Below, piece after piece: positions 35,571 to 47,151 of a DNA stretch of 64,000 bases. The stretch comes from Tanytarsus gracilentus (Eukaryota > Arthropoda > Insecta > Diptera > Chironomidae), in assembly GCA_038502055.1 (NCBI GenBank), contig JAXRKN010000018.1, positions 62,001-126,000 of the forward strand, in the 5' to 3' direction. The stretch's first letter is position 1. Each line of letters begins with the position of its first letter. Made by a program: the position numbers and the translations under genes. The notes beneath the pieces are model-generated. The model did not search any database and had not been told where the DNA came from. It was given only the letters and a program-made list of their open reading frames with translations.

Positions 35571-38500
35571 AATTTCAAAAAAGTATTTGTTAAACTCACT
35601 TGAGAATCGTAAAAGCTTATAGGTCGAAAATAAAATAAAAAAGATGATAATTTGATATAAAAATGGCATAGTGACAATCCACCCCCATACACATACTAAA
35701 AAAATGTTATTACTTGTAGAAAAATAAATGGTCGAAAACATATTAGAGGAGAATTTCTTCTTTTTCTATCGCATTTTGTGTCACCCGAAGAAAAAAGATA
35801 TTTTATCATGTGGCACAGGTAGGAATGATGATAATTGTAGGATAATAAAAATGAATTGTAGGAAATTACTTGAAAAATTGATAGAATGTAAGATTAGTTG
35901 AGTAAGTAATAAATGTTTTTGTAGATTGATGGCGAGAGGAAATTATTTGAGATGAAAAATTGTAGAAAATTGTGTGAATGAAAGAAAAATTATCGAGGAT
36001 AAACTTAAGAATTTTTTGTTGAGTTTTTGTTAAAAGTTTTTTCTGGATTTTTTAAATTTTTTATGAAAAGCTGGATATTCTCGGTTAATACTTAGGAGAA
36101 AATCTAGTTTGTCGCCTATAAATTTTTATTTTTGAGAGTTTTAAGATTTATTTTGACCATAATATATTAGCAGAGCATTAAATTCCCGGGAACTCGAGCA
36201 GCCCTAATTTAAAAAAATGAATTCTTAATTACCCAAATTCACATCCAAAAAATTCAAATATTTTCCACAAAAAATATCCATGTAATTCTCTTGACTTCCC
36301 TCAAGCTTAACACGAGCTTATGCCTCCAACAAATCTCCATTAATCCATCACTGAAACCCTCTTAATCCATCGCATACCTTGACTTGAATTCTCTCCCTCA
36401 TCTCAATTTTAATTACCCTTAAAAACTGTTTCTAATCTCTCTCGCATCCTCATTTTTTATGTCCTTTTAATGACACTTCAAGAGACCCTCAGTTCAGCTT
36501 TAATGAGCTCAATAACGACTTTCTCTTTCTAATTTTCCAATAAAAAATTTTCATTCTCGAGAAATTACAATAAATTTGACTTTAGATCCTCATAAATAAC
36601 TTTATGGAGAGTTTTTATCGCATTTTAAGTGGATTTTTTAGGCAATGGAAGAGCTTTTGTGGTGTTAATAGATAGGCAGAGAAAGTTTCTGGGGTGTAAA
36701 GTGGACAATGGAGAAGGAAAATTTAAAAGTTGAAGATTTTTTGGGTCTGATGAAAAGTTTCTAAGGAGGTTGATGAGAGAAAAGTTAAACTTAAAATATT
36801 TTTAACGGAAATTTTGAATTTAAATTGTTTAAAATTTTTTTACTAACTTTTGGTAAGAAACTTAAAGTTTTAGATCATCATCACATTCAACTCCTACTTA
36901 ACTAATCCTCTCACTTTTCTCTTTATCTCCACAAAATGATTTTCATGAATAAAAAACTCAACTTGTAACTTTCGAGATAAAAATCAAAGATTTATGAGCT
37001 GAAATAAATTTTCTAGTCTCTCTCGGCAGATGAAAAAAAAATATAGGAAAGAACTTTTTTTTTTATTGTAGACACGAGAATGAAAACTTTTCCACTTTCA
37101 CGTCTCACAGGGAAGAAGAGAAAAATTTCCAAATTAAACTTCCAAAAAAAACTTTTATCATCCGAAAAATTGAAAGAAAACTTTTCTTTTGAGTCGATGA
37201 CATTCTCACAGGATGTTGTTAAAAGTTTTAAAAAGTCATCATGATTTTTTTGATTATGATTTTTCAATCGAGTCATGCTGTCGAGATAGCAAAAATTAAA
37301 GTTTTTTTGTGATAAAAATTTGCTGACTCAGTGAACCCGAGAGAAAATTGGCAATGTAATGATTATGATTGGAATCAATGGACAATTTAGAGCAGTTTAA
37401 GGGTTGGAGAGGGAAAATTGTTGAATATTAAAGAAGGGTTATGTGTTTTTTGATAAATCTGATTTTTTTAATTAAAATTTTTTTAGTTTTTATTCAATTT
37501 AAGTTTTTTGAACTTAAAAAGAAAAAGTTTTAATTTCAATATTTTTTATATTAGGGTAAAAGTTTGTCATCTCGCATTGTTCATAACTTCTTTGTTAAAT
37601 TTAGAAAATTTGTCACTTTAAATTTATAAATTGTATGAAAAATTTTGAAACAAATTTTTAAAATCCAGAAAAACTTTTAAAATCCACAAAATTAACTAAA
37701 TTATTAAACTTTATCCGCTCTCTTCATATCAAACTATGTTACGTACTTTTTTATCATGAAAAACACATATGTTGCCATATCTTTAAGTTTATAAATTTTT
37801 TCAAACTCCCAAGCATAAAAAATTAGTTTAATTAAGAAAATATTTTACAAAAAAGAGAAAAAATTGCATGCATGGAAAAATGAAGTTTAACAAGAATGAA
37901 AAACTTTTCATATTGAAATTCATGTAAAGAGAAGATGATTGAAAAGATTCTCAAACGAGGTGAATATGAAATTTTAGTTATAGAAAAAGAGAAAAGAAGA
38001 TTTTCATAAAAAAGTCTTTTAGCTGCAGCTAGCTGTTTAAAAAAGGAAAACGAATTGTGTCAAACAAAAAATGTATGGAAAGATTACGAAGAAGCTTTGC
38101 ATGGAAGTTTTTATGAGAAAATATCTTTGAGGGAAAAATTTTGTTCAAAAATTGTCAAGAAAATTTAAAATTTATTTAAATTTTTTAAAAATCAAAAAAT
38201 TTTAAGAAAACTTTTTCAAAACGTTAAAAATAAATTTTATAATTAAAAAAACTTAGAAAATTCATCCTGAAAAATTTTCATTTATTTTCACAATTTTAAA
38301 TTTTTTTCAAACGTACCATAAAAAACTTTAATCCACTCTATCTCTCGTTTTCAATTTAAAAAACACAAAAAGAACACCTCAAGGAGGAATTTTTTTAATA
38401 AAAACGATGCAATTTGAATCTCAAAGAAAAAAAATCCATCTTATCTTTCTTTTTACATTTAAATCAATATAAAGAGAAGAAAAACTTAAATCCTTTTACT

Positions 38501-39265
38501 GAATGGAGGAAACTTTCAATCATCTTCGATCCGCATCCAATTTCCCTCAATCTATCTCGTCTCGCATCATTATGGCAACGATTATCTCGAGTCGATGATT
38601 GAATTGAACTCCGACCGCTTTGTAATGCAAAAATGATTTATCGGATAAGGTTTTAGAGATGAAAGTACTTAACTGTGATATGTAGACATGTAGACAACCG
38701 TCATCATTATTTGAAGAAGTTCAATGAGCAATAAAATTGATTGAAAAGTCAGATGAAAAATCGTCTTTTAACATTTTCTGCTCTTTCAGCAGGAAATTGA
38801 CTCGAGCGAGGTAAGTGAGCGTAAATTTGTGGCTGGGGAAATTTTGCATCCCACCAAGGGGTGGATACTTTATTTACTTGAAATTATTTTTGTATTTCAG
38901 CATAAATTTTAAACCCAAGTCCTCACCCACGCCTTTTGCCTCACCAACCACGATAATCATCAAATTTACCCTGAAATAATCGGAAGGACTCACAATCGCA
39001 TGCATAAATGCGGAGATGAGAGGAAAAATACGATGATGACATGAAAAAGAGCCACAAAGGTGGAAACATAAAAAAGGTAAAAACATTATCTGGAAGATGC
39101 CGCAAAAATTGAGATTTTATCGTGTCATAAAAGTGGTGAAAAGGCATGTGGAGAAAAAAAATCGATTGAGTCATAAAGTGAAAATGGAATGGCATCAAAA
39201 AGTTTGAGGGAAAAAAAGCGGCGATCAACGTTTTTCTCTTTTTTTTAAATGTTTTAAAAACATTC
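35571..39265. other. 3.7-kb intergenic region
   Basis: AT-rich, no supported gene. TTCCCGGGAACTCGAGCAG at about 36183-36203 is locally GC-rich and may be a transposon end, but no partner is visible. Confidence 0.5.
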
Positions 39266-39299
39266 AGCGAACCAAGCAACGATCAAGTGAATTAGTCAT
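39266..39299 (+). promoter_or_regulatory. Candidate Inr and DPE-like sites before the 39.35-kb gene
   Basis: TTCAGC places a possible start A at 39266; AGTCAT at 39294-39299 fits the DPE consensus but begins at +29, one base off the strict spacing. Weak candidate. Confidence 0.3.
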
Positions 39300-39347
39300 C
39301 AACTTCCTCTCTTCTCGTTAACATCGAAAAAATTTAGATTAATCAAA

Positions 39348-39746
39348 ATGTCTCAAGAAATTACGAAATTGTACCAAGAACTTTTAAATACTTTCGACGA
39401 AAGTTCAGTAATTGATGAAGAAATTCTCAATAAACTTGAAGAAAAAGTTATCGAGTTTAAAAGTGAAGAATTAATCACTGAATGGACGGAAATTATTTCA
39501 GAATTTAAGGAAAAAATTGTTGAGGAAGATGCAGCCGGAAATCGAATGGCAAATAAAATGACAAAGTCAACTTTAGTTAAAAGAAAAAGAAAATTACGAA
39601 TAAAATTGGATGACCTTGGAAGAGTTCTGTCGAGATTTTTGCCAGGCTTCGAATGCGTCTACGAAACGGAAGTTACAAAAGAAACTCGCGAATATGGAGA
39701 TGAATTAGATGAAGGCGATGAGTATAAACCTGTGGAAACAAACTGA
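39348..39746 (+). CDS. Small intronless protein, unnamed family (member A)
   Basis: 132 residues, no signal peptide, no membrane segment; I do not recognise the family. Residues 1-60 are charged and predicted helical (QEITKLYQELL then KLEEKVIEF). A basic patch KRKRKLRIK at 77-85 precedes LGRVLSRFLPG (90-100), and the tail is acidic. It is clearly homologous to the gene at 41522: shared QEIT-LY, LE-K, a GR-LSRFLP motif and KET before an acidic tail. The genes at 40528 and 52242 look like more distant members. The ATG is preceded by AATCAAA and sits about 80 bases below a possible Inr. Single exon. Probably cytosolic or nuclear; function unknown. Confidence 0.75.
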   Translation: MSQEITKLYQELLNTFDESSVIDEEILNKLEEKVIEFKSEELITEWTEIISEFKEKIVEEDAAGNRMANKMTKSTLVKRKRKLRIKLDDLGRVLSRFLPGFECVYETEVTKETREYGDELDEGDEYKPVETN

Positions 39747-40527
39747 AAAATTTAAGGAATTCTTAACTGGATTAATTTAAAATTTAATTTTTAAAGTGAT
39801 TTGAGCATTTCACTTGATTATTTTAGTAATTGTAATTATCAGGAAATAATTAAAATTAAATTTAAAGATTTTTAATATTTCATGAATTATGAATCTTTTT
39901 TATAAAGTAAATACAAAACTGGTGAGATTTTAAATATATATATATATGATTAACCTCAAAACGTGCCACATTGAGAAGAAATAATTAAAATTAATCAAGA
40001 CAGAAAAACCAACACAACTTAAAGTCATCGTACGTTTTATTGCCACCTTAGAAAATTCTTCGTGTTTTTTATTCATTCACATATGGAATGCAATAAAGAT
40101 TATTAAAGAACACAACAAAAATTTAAAGCTGTTTTTTGATGTTTTTCGAACTGCTTGTTTTTATTTGATTGTTTTCTTTTCAGCATTCAACTTTTTTATG
40201 TCGATCGTATTGAGGATTTTTTTACTCGTTTCATTTCTTGAATGTTTTAATCTTAACTCATGCTCTCTTGTCGAGAGACTCTGAAATAATACTGCTAGTC
40301 TTACTGTCTCAAGGTGGTTCACCTACATTTAATGAAAAAAACGAAAGTGATGAAAATATTTCAAGTTCAAGGCCGGTAGTAAAAAATATTTTATTTAATT
40401 TTTTATTTTGAAATTATTTTACAATTAGGCTAAAAATTTAAAAATTATTTTATTAAAATTTTATATGATGATTTTTTATTATTTAAAATTTTTAGTAAAA
40501 AATTTGAATCATTTAAATTTTTTGCTC
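39747..40527. other. Convergent intergenic region between members A and B
   Basis: Contains a short (AT)n run near 39937-39948. No gene seen. Confidence 0.5.
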
Positions 40528-40878
40528 TCAATTTTCATTTTCAGCCTCAATTTCCAATGAAATTCTCTTTGACGATGATTCAGTCGTTAAACTTTGCAAA
40601 ACGCACAAAAATTTGCTCAAACTTCCAGAAGTTCCTTGACTTGTTTCTTTGCCTGGTTTTTGGGCTTTATTTGTCATCATACTGGACAGCGCAAATTCCT
40701 TGTCACCCGAAAAATTGAAAATTTCTTCAAAATCATTTTTAAGCTCGGGGACTCCGCAACTGTTGATTTTCTTCTTCAATGCAGTTAATTGAAAACCATC
40801 GATGTGTCCATTGCTGTCGCACCTTTTCATAAGCTCCTCACACAAATTTATAATTTCACTCAATTTTTCGTTCTCCAT
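40528..40878 (-). CDS. Small intronless protein, unnamed family (member B)
   Basis: 116 residues, no signal peptide. The N-terminal 55 residues are helical and end GVPELKNDFEEIFNFSG, which resembles GNEELRVKVYEIFGF in the gene at 52242 and the equivalent region of the genes at 39348 and 41522. A Ser/Thr/Gly-rich linker (about 70-86) leads to LSKFLCVLQSL, in the place where the relatives have FGRFLSRFLP or a similar hydrophobic segment. It lies inverted between two better-conserved members. Similarity is low and judged by eye, so family membership is an inference. Function unknown. Confidence 0.6.
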   Translation of the reverse strand: MENEKLSEIINLCEELMKRCDSNGHIDGFQLTALKKKINSCGVPELKNDFEEIFNFSGDKEFALSSMMTNKAQKPGKETSQGTSGSLSKFLCVLQSLTTESSSKRISLEIEAENEN

Positions 40879-41521
40879 TTTTTTACGAGATCTTTACTCA
40901 GCAAAAGATAAATTGAAAATAAAATTTAATTATTTAAATTTTCTAAAATAGCGAATCAAATCATTTTTGTGAGTAATGAAAAGATTAAAATTTAAATTAT
41001 TAAAAAAAGCATTTTATTTAATTTTGCGCACATCATACATTGACGCACGTTTTATGATAATTTATTTAGTTTTAGTAGAGTTGGCTGAAGCTGCGCCACA
41101 AAATCAGTCAACACTAGTTTAATGACATTTTTAGAGTTAAACTAAATCTTGGATGAGAACGAGAAGTATTTTTTGATTTTATTTAAATAAAAATTATTTT
41201 TTTAATTTTAAAATTTTTTCCTTTCTAAATTTAATCTTGCGAATCTTTTTATTACTCATTCATAATTTGTATTATTTTTCATATTGGCCAGTGTGCATGT
41301 AAACAAAAAACTCTTACGCACATGATGAATTTCATCATTTAGAAAAATTTCAATGTTTAACGAGATCTCGCGAGAGAAAAAACATCCGACAATCTCATTT
41401 TAAAAAATACATTCGCAATTTTCGCTCATTTTTTCGCAACCGGTTTTTAAACGCACACAGCTCATTTAATGATTTCTCTGCGTAGTTTAAGTCGATACAT
41501 CAATCGAAGAAGAACACAAAA
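40879..41521. other. Divergent intergenic region between members B and C
   Basis: 643 bases shared upstream of both genes, so it likely holds both promoters. No clear TATA box for either. Confidence 0.5.
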
Positions 41522-41953
41522 ATGGCCGTTCCGCCCGAATTAGCTCAAGAAATTACTGAATTGTACAATCAAATTTTGGATAGTGTCAAGGAAAATCAAC
41601 AATACGATGACACACTCAGAAGAACGTTGGAAAATAAAATTATGGCGACAGGAGATAAGAAATTAATGGTCGAATTCAAAAAAGTCTTTAAAAATCAAAG
41701 AGAAGACAAGAAACTGGATGAATTATGTCTCGCGAGCAAGAAAAAAGTCACACGAAAGATCAAAGAGACAAATCGAGACTTTGAAGTGAGTTTTGCTGAT
41801 TTTGGACGTTTCCTATCGCGATTCTTGCCACCAATTACAATTAAATACAGTCGAAAGACAACTAAAGAGACGGTGACTGAGGAAATAATCGAGGACGATG
41901 ATGTGGACTCAAAAGCGAAGAAAGGAAATTTTGGAATTGGCTGGAATGTCTGA
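41522..41953 (+). CDS. Small intronless protein, unnamed family (member C)
   Basis: 143 residues, single exon, no signal peptide. Domains in order: helical region 8-65 (QEITELYNQIL, TLENKI, LMVEFKKVF), lysine-rich linker, FADFGRFLSRFLPPITIKY at about 93-111, then KETVTEEI and an acidic tail with EDDDVD. Same architecture as the gene at 39348, with the strongest identity in GR-LSRFLP. The conserved hydrophobic-aromatic block flanked by basic and acidic segments suggests a protein-binding helix; that is inference. AATAAA occurs at 41972-41977, just after the stop. Confidence 0.75.
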   Translation: MAVPPELAQEITELYNQILDSVKENQQYDDTLRRTLENKIMATGDKKLMVEFKKVFKNQREDKKLDELCLASKKKVTRKIKETNRDFEVSFADFGRFLSRFLPPITIKYSRKTTKETVTEEIIEDDDVDSKAKKGNFGIGWNV

Positions 41954-44597
41954 TAATTTGTAAGCTAATCAAATAAATTAGGTTAAAAAATATTTTTTCA
42001 TGAGGCAGTGATGGTGTAATTCTTGTTTTTAAAGGCTGACCATCAAATTGGAATTCAATAAATTCTAAATTTTTTAAAGTGATTTTTGAATTGTGGAAAA
42101 TTAAACTTTAAAAAAGTTTCTCTAGTTATATTTAAAATTAAGATGGTCACCCGACACATTGCTCAATACTGTTATAAGAAAGAAAGAAGAAAAAAATCCC
42201 ATGCTTACCTGAAAAATATTTCAGTGTATTTTTCACTCTGTGTGAGAGGATTTGAAGTGAAAAAAGTTGTAGTCTATCAGCTTTAGAGAGACAAAATATG
42301 AGAAAAAACTTAAATATTTGATCGTAGACTAACCACCTGCGCAAGCGCAAGTTCAAACGAGATTTTCCTAAAATGTTGATGCAAAAAGTTTGCAGTCAAA
42401 AACTCAAAAACATCATCTAAAGTATGCTCAATATTTGCCGGTTTTAAAAAGTTTTCATAAAAATCAGCAAAGAATTTGTTTTAAATTTTAAGTTGAAATT
42501 ATTGTGTCATAAAGTCATATCTGACTATTTTTGATAGCGTTTAGTGCCACTAATTCTCTGTATACACAAATTACTCATTTTTAAAAACCAACAAATAAAA
42601 AATTAATTTAATTTTAAACAAAATAAAATTAAAAACTAAAAAACTTTAAACCATTTCAAAATCATTTTATGTTTTTTTAACCTGAGTCAGCGATGAACAA
42701 TTACATATTATTGTAATCGAGTAAAAATTACATTACAAAAAAATTGATTGTAATTAATTACATTTTAATGCAAGATTCATGAAATTTCCCAAAATTAAAT
42801 TAAATTAGTTATAATTTTTTGTAATTGCCCATCTCTGCGCCTGGGTTGTGTAGTGACATGACTTCATTAAATCTGGTGAATAACTTGAATGATTTCCTTT
42901 TCAGATTTTAGCGTTTATGTGTGAGAAAATATTTTTTGCAAGCTTAAGCTCAGACCGATAATTCAGAAAAAATTTATTTTTAAAAAGAAATTTATCAAAA
43001 AATTGTTCCGCAAAATTTCTTATCATTTTTAGAGTTAATTACTGTTACAATCATAATTGTATTTTTATTTATCGACTAAAGTCAACGCCATTGAGTGCAT
43101 ACAAATCAACAACCACTTTATCAAATGCGGTTTCAACTTAATTTTATCTTATCAGCTGATTAATTTTTATTATTCAATTTCGATCTAAAAAAATACTTTA
43201 CAAACGCCACCAAACGGATTGATTTATTAATTGTCAACTCAGGTTTGGAATTTAAATCTTTATAATTTTTTAAACTTACTAATTTGTCCTTTTGTTCTCT
43301 TTTAGGCTTTTTACGATGGTGAAATAATTTGATAAATTCTAAGAATTATTCTGACTCATAAATTCCGCTTCAATGTGCTACAATGAAAGAAAAAGCAAAT
43401 ACCGAGGCAATAATATAATGGCATTGTGATGATTAATTTTTTGCACTCAAGAGGTAAACATTCAAACGTGAGCTCTTAAGTAGCATTTACGTAGTTGATA
43501 TGAAATTTAAAATTTTTATTTTTTTAAAAATTTCCATAATTTTTTTCTCTAATTTTTCATCTCTCTATAAATAATTTTACTATCACAAAATTTCACTCAC
43601 TAAAAACTCTTTTTACAACATAAAACTTTTTCCGGTTAAAAATCCCACGATGATCATTAAAAGCCAGAATTTAAAATGTCAATTTATGCAAATGCGTAGA
43701 GAAAATTATGCAAATGTGAAATAATTTCGGGGAAATTACATCGATTGCCTCAATTTTGGAATTTTTCCCACGTGAATAATTTTTATCCTGAACGAGCCGG
43801 AAAAAAATCCTTTTTATCGATTTTTTTGAGTCTTCTTGATGACAACTGGGAATTTCATCGAGTGTGTGTGTGCTGGTGAGATATCGATAAGCATTGAAAT
43901 GATTTCCATTAGGCAATTTTCCCATGTGAGATTTTCACTCGCTTATAAACTTGCAATTTTGTTTTTCAAGGGTTGAAAATGTAGAATTTGTGAGTGATTT
44001 AAAACAATTGAAACCCTTTCAAAGTTCTCAAGCCTAGTTATTCTTCTTATGGCATTCGATATCAATAGAAAAAGCTTTCAAGAATAAAAACTCCCAGGTC
44101 TACAATGACTTTTGATGAGGCTGTTGAGAGATGAGAAAATAAATTCAAAACCCACTAAAATGCAACTCATGTCACACCGCACCATTATCATCGCATTTTC
44201 TCGCTATCGTCAACAATTTCATGCATATTCATAAGACGCCATCGGCAATGCGATAAAGTATGCAAATTTTAGTTTCCAACTCGAGACGCGAATGCAACAC
44301 AATTCGACAGATGCAGGGAGGAAATTTTATACTTTCAAGAATTTAATTTCGAATGCAAATTTTGAGTGAGAAAATTTCTCGCGAGGAAATTACAAATTCA
44401 GTGAGTTTTAACGCCGCTTTTCGGGTTAAGTTGCGTGGGTGAATTGTAATGAGTTGAGTTTTGAGGGTGTGATGGATTTTAAGGAGTTGAAAGTTCAATG
44501 AACTTTTTAGTTTAATTTTTTGTGGTTAAATAAAAATTTTTCATTATTATTTTTTTTTTAAACTTTTCCAATTGATTTTCTATTTTTTACAAATAAT
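41954..44597. other. 2.6-kb intergenic region
   Basis: AT-rich; no supported gene. Confidence 0.5.
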
Positions 44598-46149
44598 TAG
44601 GGTGGACGCTTGTTATTCCGGAGTGCTTATAATTCCGGAGTAAAATTAAATGCGTCAATATTTTACAAACAAAGCATTTTACACCTTGACACTTGACTTA
44701 AAGTTTGAAGGTACTGTCATGCGCGACAATTTTGTAAAATAAAGCAATGACTTTAAGACTTCCTTTGGCCATGAAAAGCACGTTTTAATTTTCTCCATAC
44801 AAAAATCCTCTTCATTTATCATGTCAATTTTCATCAATTAAATCAGTTGCAATTTTTCCATCACTATTTTTCTTGAGTCACGAAGGTCTTCATCAACACA
44901 TTCCTATACCAACTTAAATTTTATATGTCCACAAAGTGCTTTAAAAATTAACATTTATGACGTGCTTATAATTCCGGAGTGAAATTGCTTATAATTCCGG
45001 AGTAAATTTCACATTAGTAGGCAATGAAATTTTCATCAGTAAAAATTTTTTTTATCGGGATAAAATCCAAAATGAATGAAAAAATAAACAGAAAATAATC
45101 GTGGACGTGACTCGTTTGTGGCAGTACAGTATTAAAAAGGAATTAAAATACTTAAAAGCTTTTTCAAAACTCCAACGAGGGAACCAATACCCAGCATAAA
45201 GCATGTCCTAAAACTAACTTTTAGTAGATGAACCAACATCCAGCGGAGAAAGTAATATCTAGCGTAGGAACTTACTTCCAGCGGAGGAACTAACTTCCAG
45301 TGAAGGAACTAACTTCCACTGGCGGAACTGGTTTCCAGCGGAGGAACTAACTTCCAGTGGAGGAACTAACTTCCAGCGGAGGAACTAACTTCAACTGGCG
45401 GAACTTGTTTCCAGCGGAGGAACTAACTTCCACTGGCGGAACTGGTTTCCAGCGGAGGAATTAGCTTCCAGCGGAGGAACTAACTTCCACTGGCGGAACT
45501 GGTTTCCAGCGGAAGAACTAACTTCCAGCGAAGGAACTAATTTCCAGCGAAGGAACCAAGATCGAATACCAGGTTAAACTAACATTACAGTAGCCAAAAT
45601 CATTTAAAATTATTTTACTCACAATAAGATCTCAGAACGAAGAGAAATAAAAATATTCAGAGATGCTTTTAAGGGGTGAGTATTGAGTTCTGTTCTTAAT
45701 TGGCCCCTGAAGTGATTTAGCTCTTATTTTATCTACTATTGAAAGTAAAAAATTGCAAAAAAGTCATAAAAAAAGAGATTTTGAGGTTTTGAAGCACTGC
45801 TTGCACTTGCCAGACATTGAAATCCCAAAAAATATCAATCTCTTTATACTTAATCACCTCACTCAAGAAAGCATGAAGATTTTATCAAAATTTGATTTTA
45901 TATCGAATTTTTAAAATTTACTCCGGAATTATAAGCATTCACTCCGGAATTACCAGCAAGGTTTTGAATTAATTTTTAAGCATGAAGGAGACCAGTAAAA
46001 AATTTAAAGTCAGTCTCAAAATAAAGCTGTGTCTTTTGCGAATCTAACGAGGTACTGATAATGCATGATCAGCAGTGCCAAGTAAGAGAAATTTCATGAT
46101 TTATTATCTTGCGATTCAATTTACTCCGGAATAACAAGCGTCCACCCTA
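44598..46149. mobile_element. Non-autonomous TIR element with TA duplication
   Basis: Ends GGGTGGACGCTTGTTATTCC... at 44600 and its reverse complement ending at 46147, each flanked by TA (44598-44599, 46148-46149). The terminal repeat is about 25 bp. CTTATAATTCCGGAGT recurs in direct orientation at 44626-44641, 44965-44980 and 44988-45003, and inverted at 45920-45935, with a variant at 45941-45956. A minisatellite occupies the middle. There is no transposase frame. TA duplication and TIRs suggest a Tc1/mariner/pogo-type cut-and-paste parent, which is inference. Confidence 0.85.
45174..45572. repeat. Minisatellite, about 19-bp unit
   Basis: Some twenty imperfect copies of GGAACTAACTTCCAGCGGA, with variants ACTGGTTTCC and TTCCACTGGC arranged in a recurring higher-order pattern. 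Edges are degenerate. Each unit holds a small GGAA...TTCC inverted repeat. It lies wholly inside the TIR element. Confidence 0.9.
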
Positions 46150-46333
46150 AATGTTTTTATTTATTAAATTGAACTCTAAAAATTTAATTGCATCGTGTTT
46201 ATAAAAGTTCACGTTATTTTTATCAAGTTTTAAATTCACGATTTTTTTTATTATTAAAAATTGTGCTTTAAGTTTTAGAGCGTGATTTGATGTGATAATA
46301 AAATAATAAAATAATTAAATATTAAAAAATTTG

Positions 46334-46363
46334 TATATAAGGAAGCAAGTTTAATTTTATTTA
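46334..46363 (+). promoter_or_regulatory. TATA + Inr core promoter of the lectin-like gene
   Basis: TATATAAGG at 46334-46342; TTAGTT places the start A at 46363, 29 bases after the first T. It starts about 190 bases outside the TIR element. Confidence 0.7.
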
Positions 46364-46414
46364 GTTAGTTTAAAGTTAAATTCACTTTTGAAGTAAAATA
46401 TTTTATTCATAAAA

Positions 46415-47151
46415 ATGAAGACATTTACTGTTGGTTTAATTCTTTTTATTGGAACTGGTGAGTGAAAAATAAATGAATTAAATTTAAAAGCTTTAAAAAA
46501 TTAATTCAATAAATTTTATTTAAAAATATTTCCTTAAAGTTATGGCTGGTGGACCAGGGTGAGTTAAAATAATTCTTAGTTTCACAACTTTGCTCATATT
46601 GTCCTGTCTCTTTGTTAATTTAAAGTGAGCCTTCAAAAGCTGATCCAGCAATCAATTGCGATCGCGGAATTATCATCGAGGTTGATATTGGACCAACAAC
46701 CGAAGGCAAACCTCTCATTAAGAAGTCCTGCGTTATTGCATTAAATAAAACAACTGATGATGCTAATGATTACTGTCGAGCAATTGGACTCCAAGGTCTT
46801 TACACGATTTCAGGTGAAGGAGAATTCGACAAGTTGAAAACAGCGTTTTTAGCTTATGCTGAGGTCGCTTACCCTGAATCTGATAGAGATGAACATTACT
46901 TCAGCCTTAATGGACGCCAAAGTGATGGTAAATGGTATGCAAATGGCGTTCCATTCCCACTTCCCGAAGAAACTTATCCTACTATTGGATCTGGAGATTG
47001 CATGAAATTGGGTTTTAAAAATGAAGTTGGAGGGACCATCGGAGATGCCGTGATCATGTCAAAAACTGTGTTCACTGAAGCATTCGATTGCAATACACAA
47101 AGTTTTGCACTTTGTCAATTTATTCTCGACTTGTGGGGAAGCGCACCATAA
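46415..47151 (+). CDS. Secreted C-type-lectin-like protein
   Basis: Exons 46415-46457, 46540-46558 (19 nt) and 46626-47151 join in phase to 195 residues. Signal peptide MKTFTVGLILFIGTGVMAGG spans exon 1 and the microexon. The rest reads as a diverged C-type lectin domain: a first helix region with C..A (DYCRAIGLQGLYTI), then HYFSLNGRQSDGKWYANGVPF, which matches the W-I-G-L / G-W-dG part of the fold, then GDCMKLGF and a final FALCQF. Calcium-site motifs EPN/QPD and WND are not present in canonical form, so sugar binding by the usual route is doubtful. Insect CTLD proteins act in hemolymph recognition, gut or saliva. AATAAA is at 47270-47275. Confidence 0.75.

Noticed and set aside
38941..39279. 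112-residue minus-strand open frame rich in Phe/His
   Set aside because: Low-complexity composition from AT-rich DNA, no domain, overlaps the likely promoter of the 39348 gene.
42030..42360. GGTCACC/GGTGACC-type short inverted words and small frames on both strands
   Set aside because: Pairs are too short and unequal to define an element; frames lack any domain.
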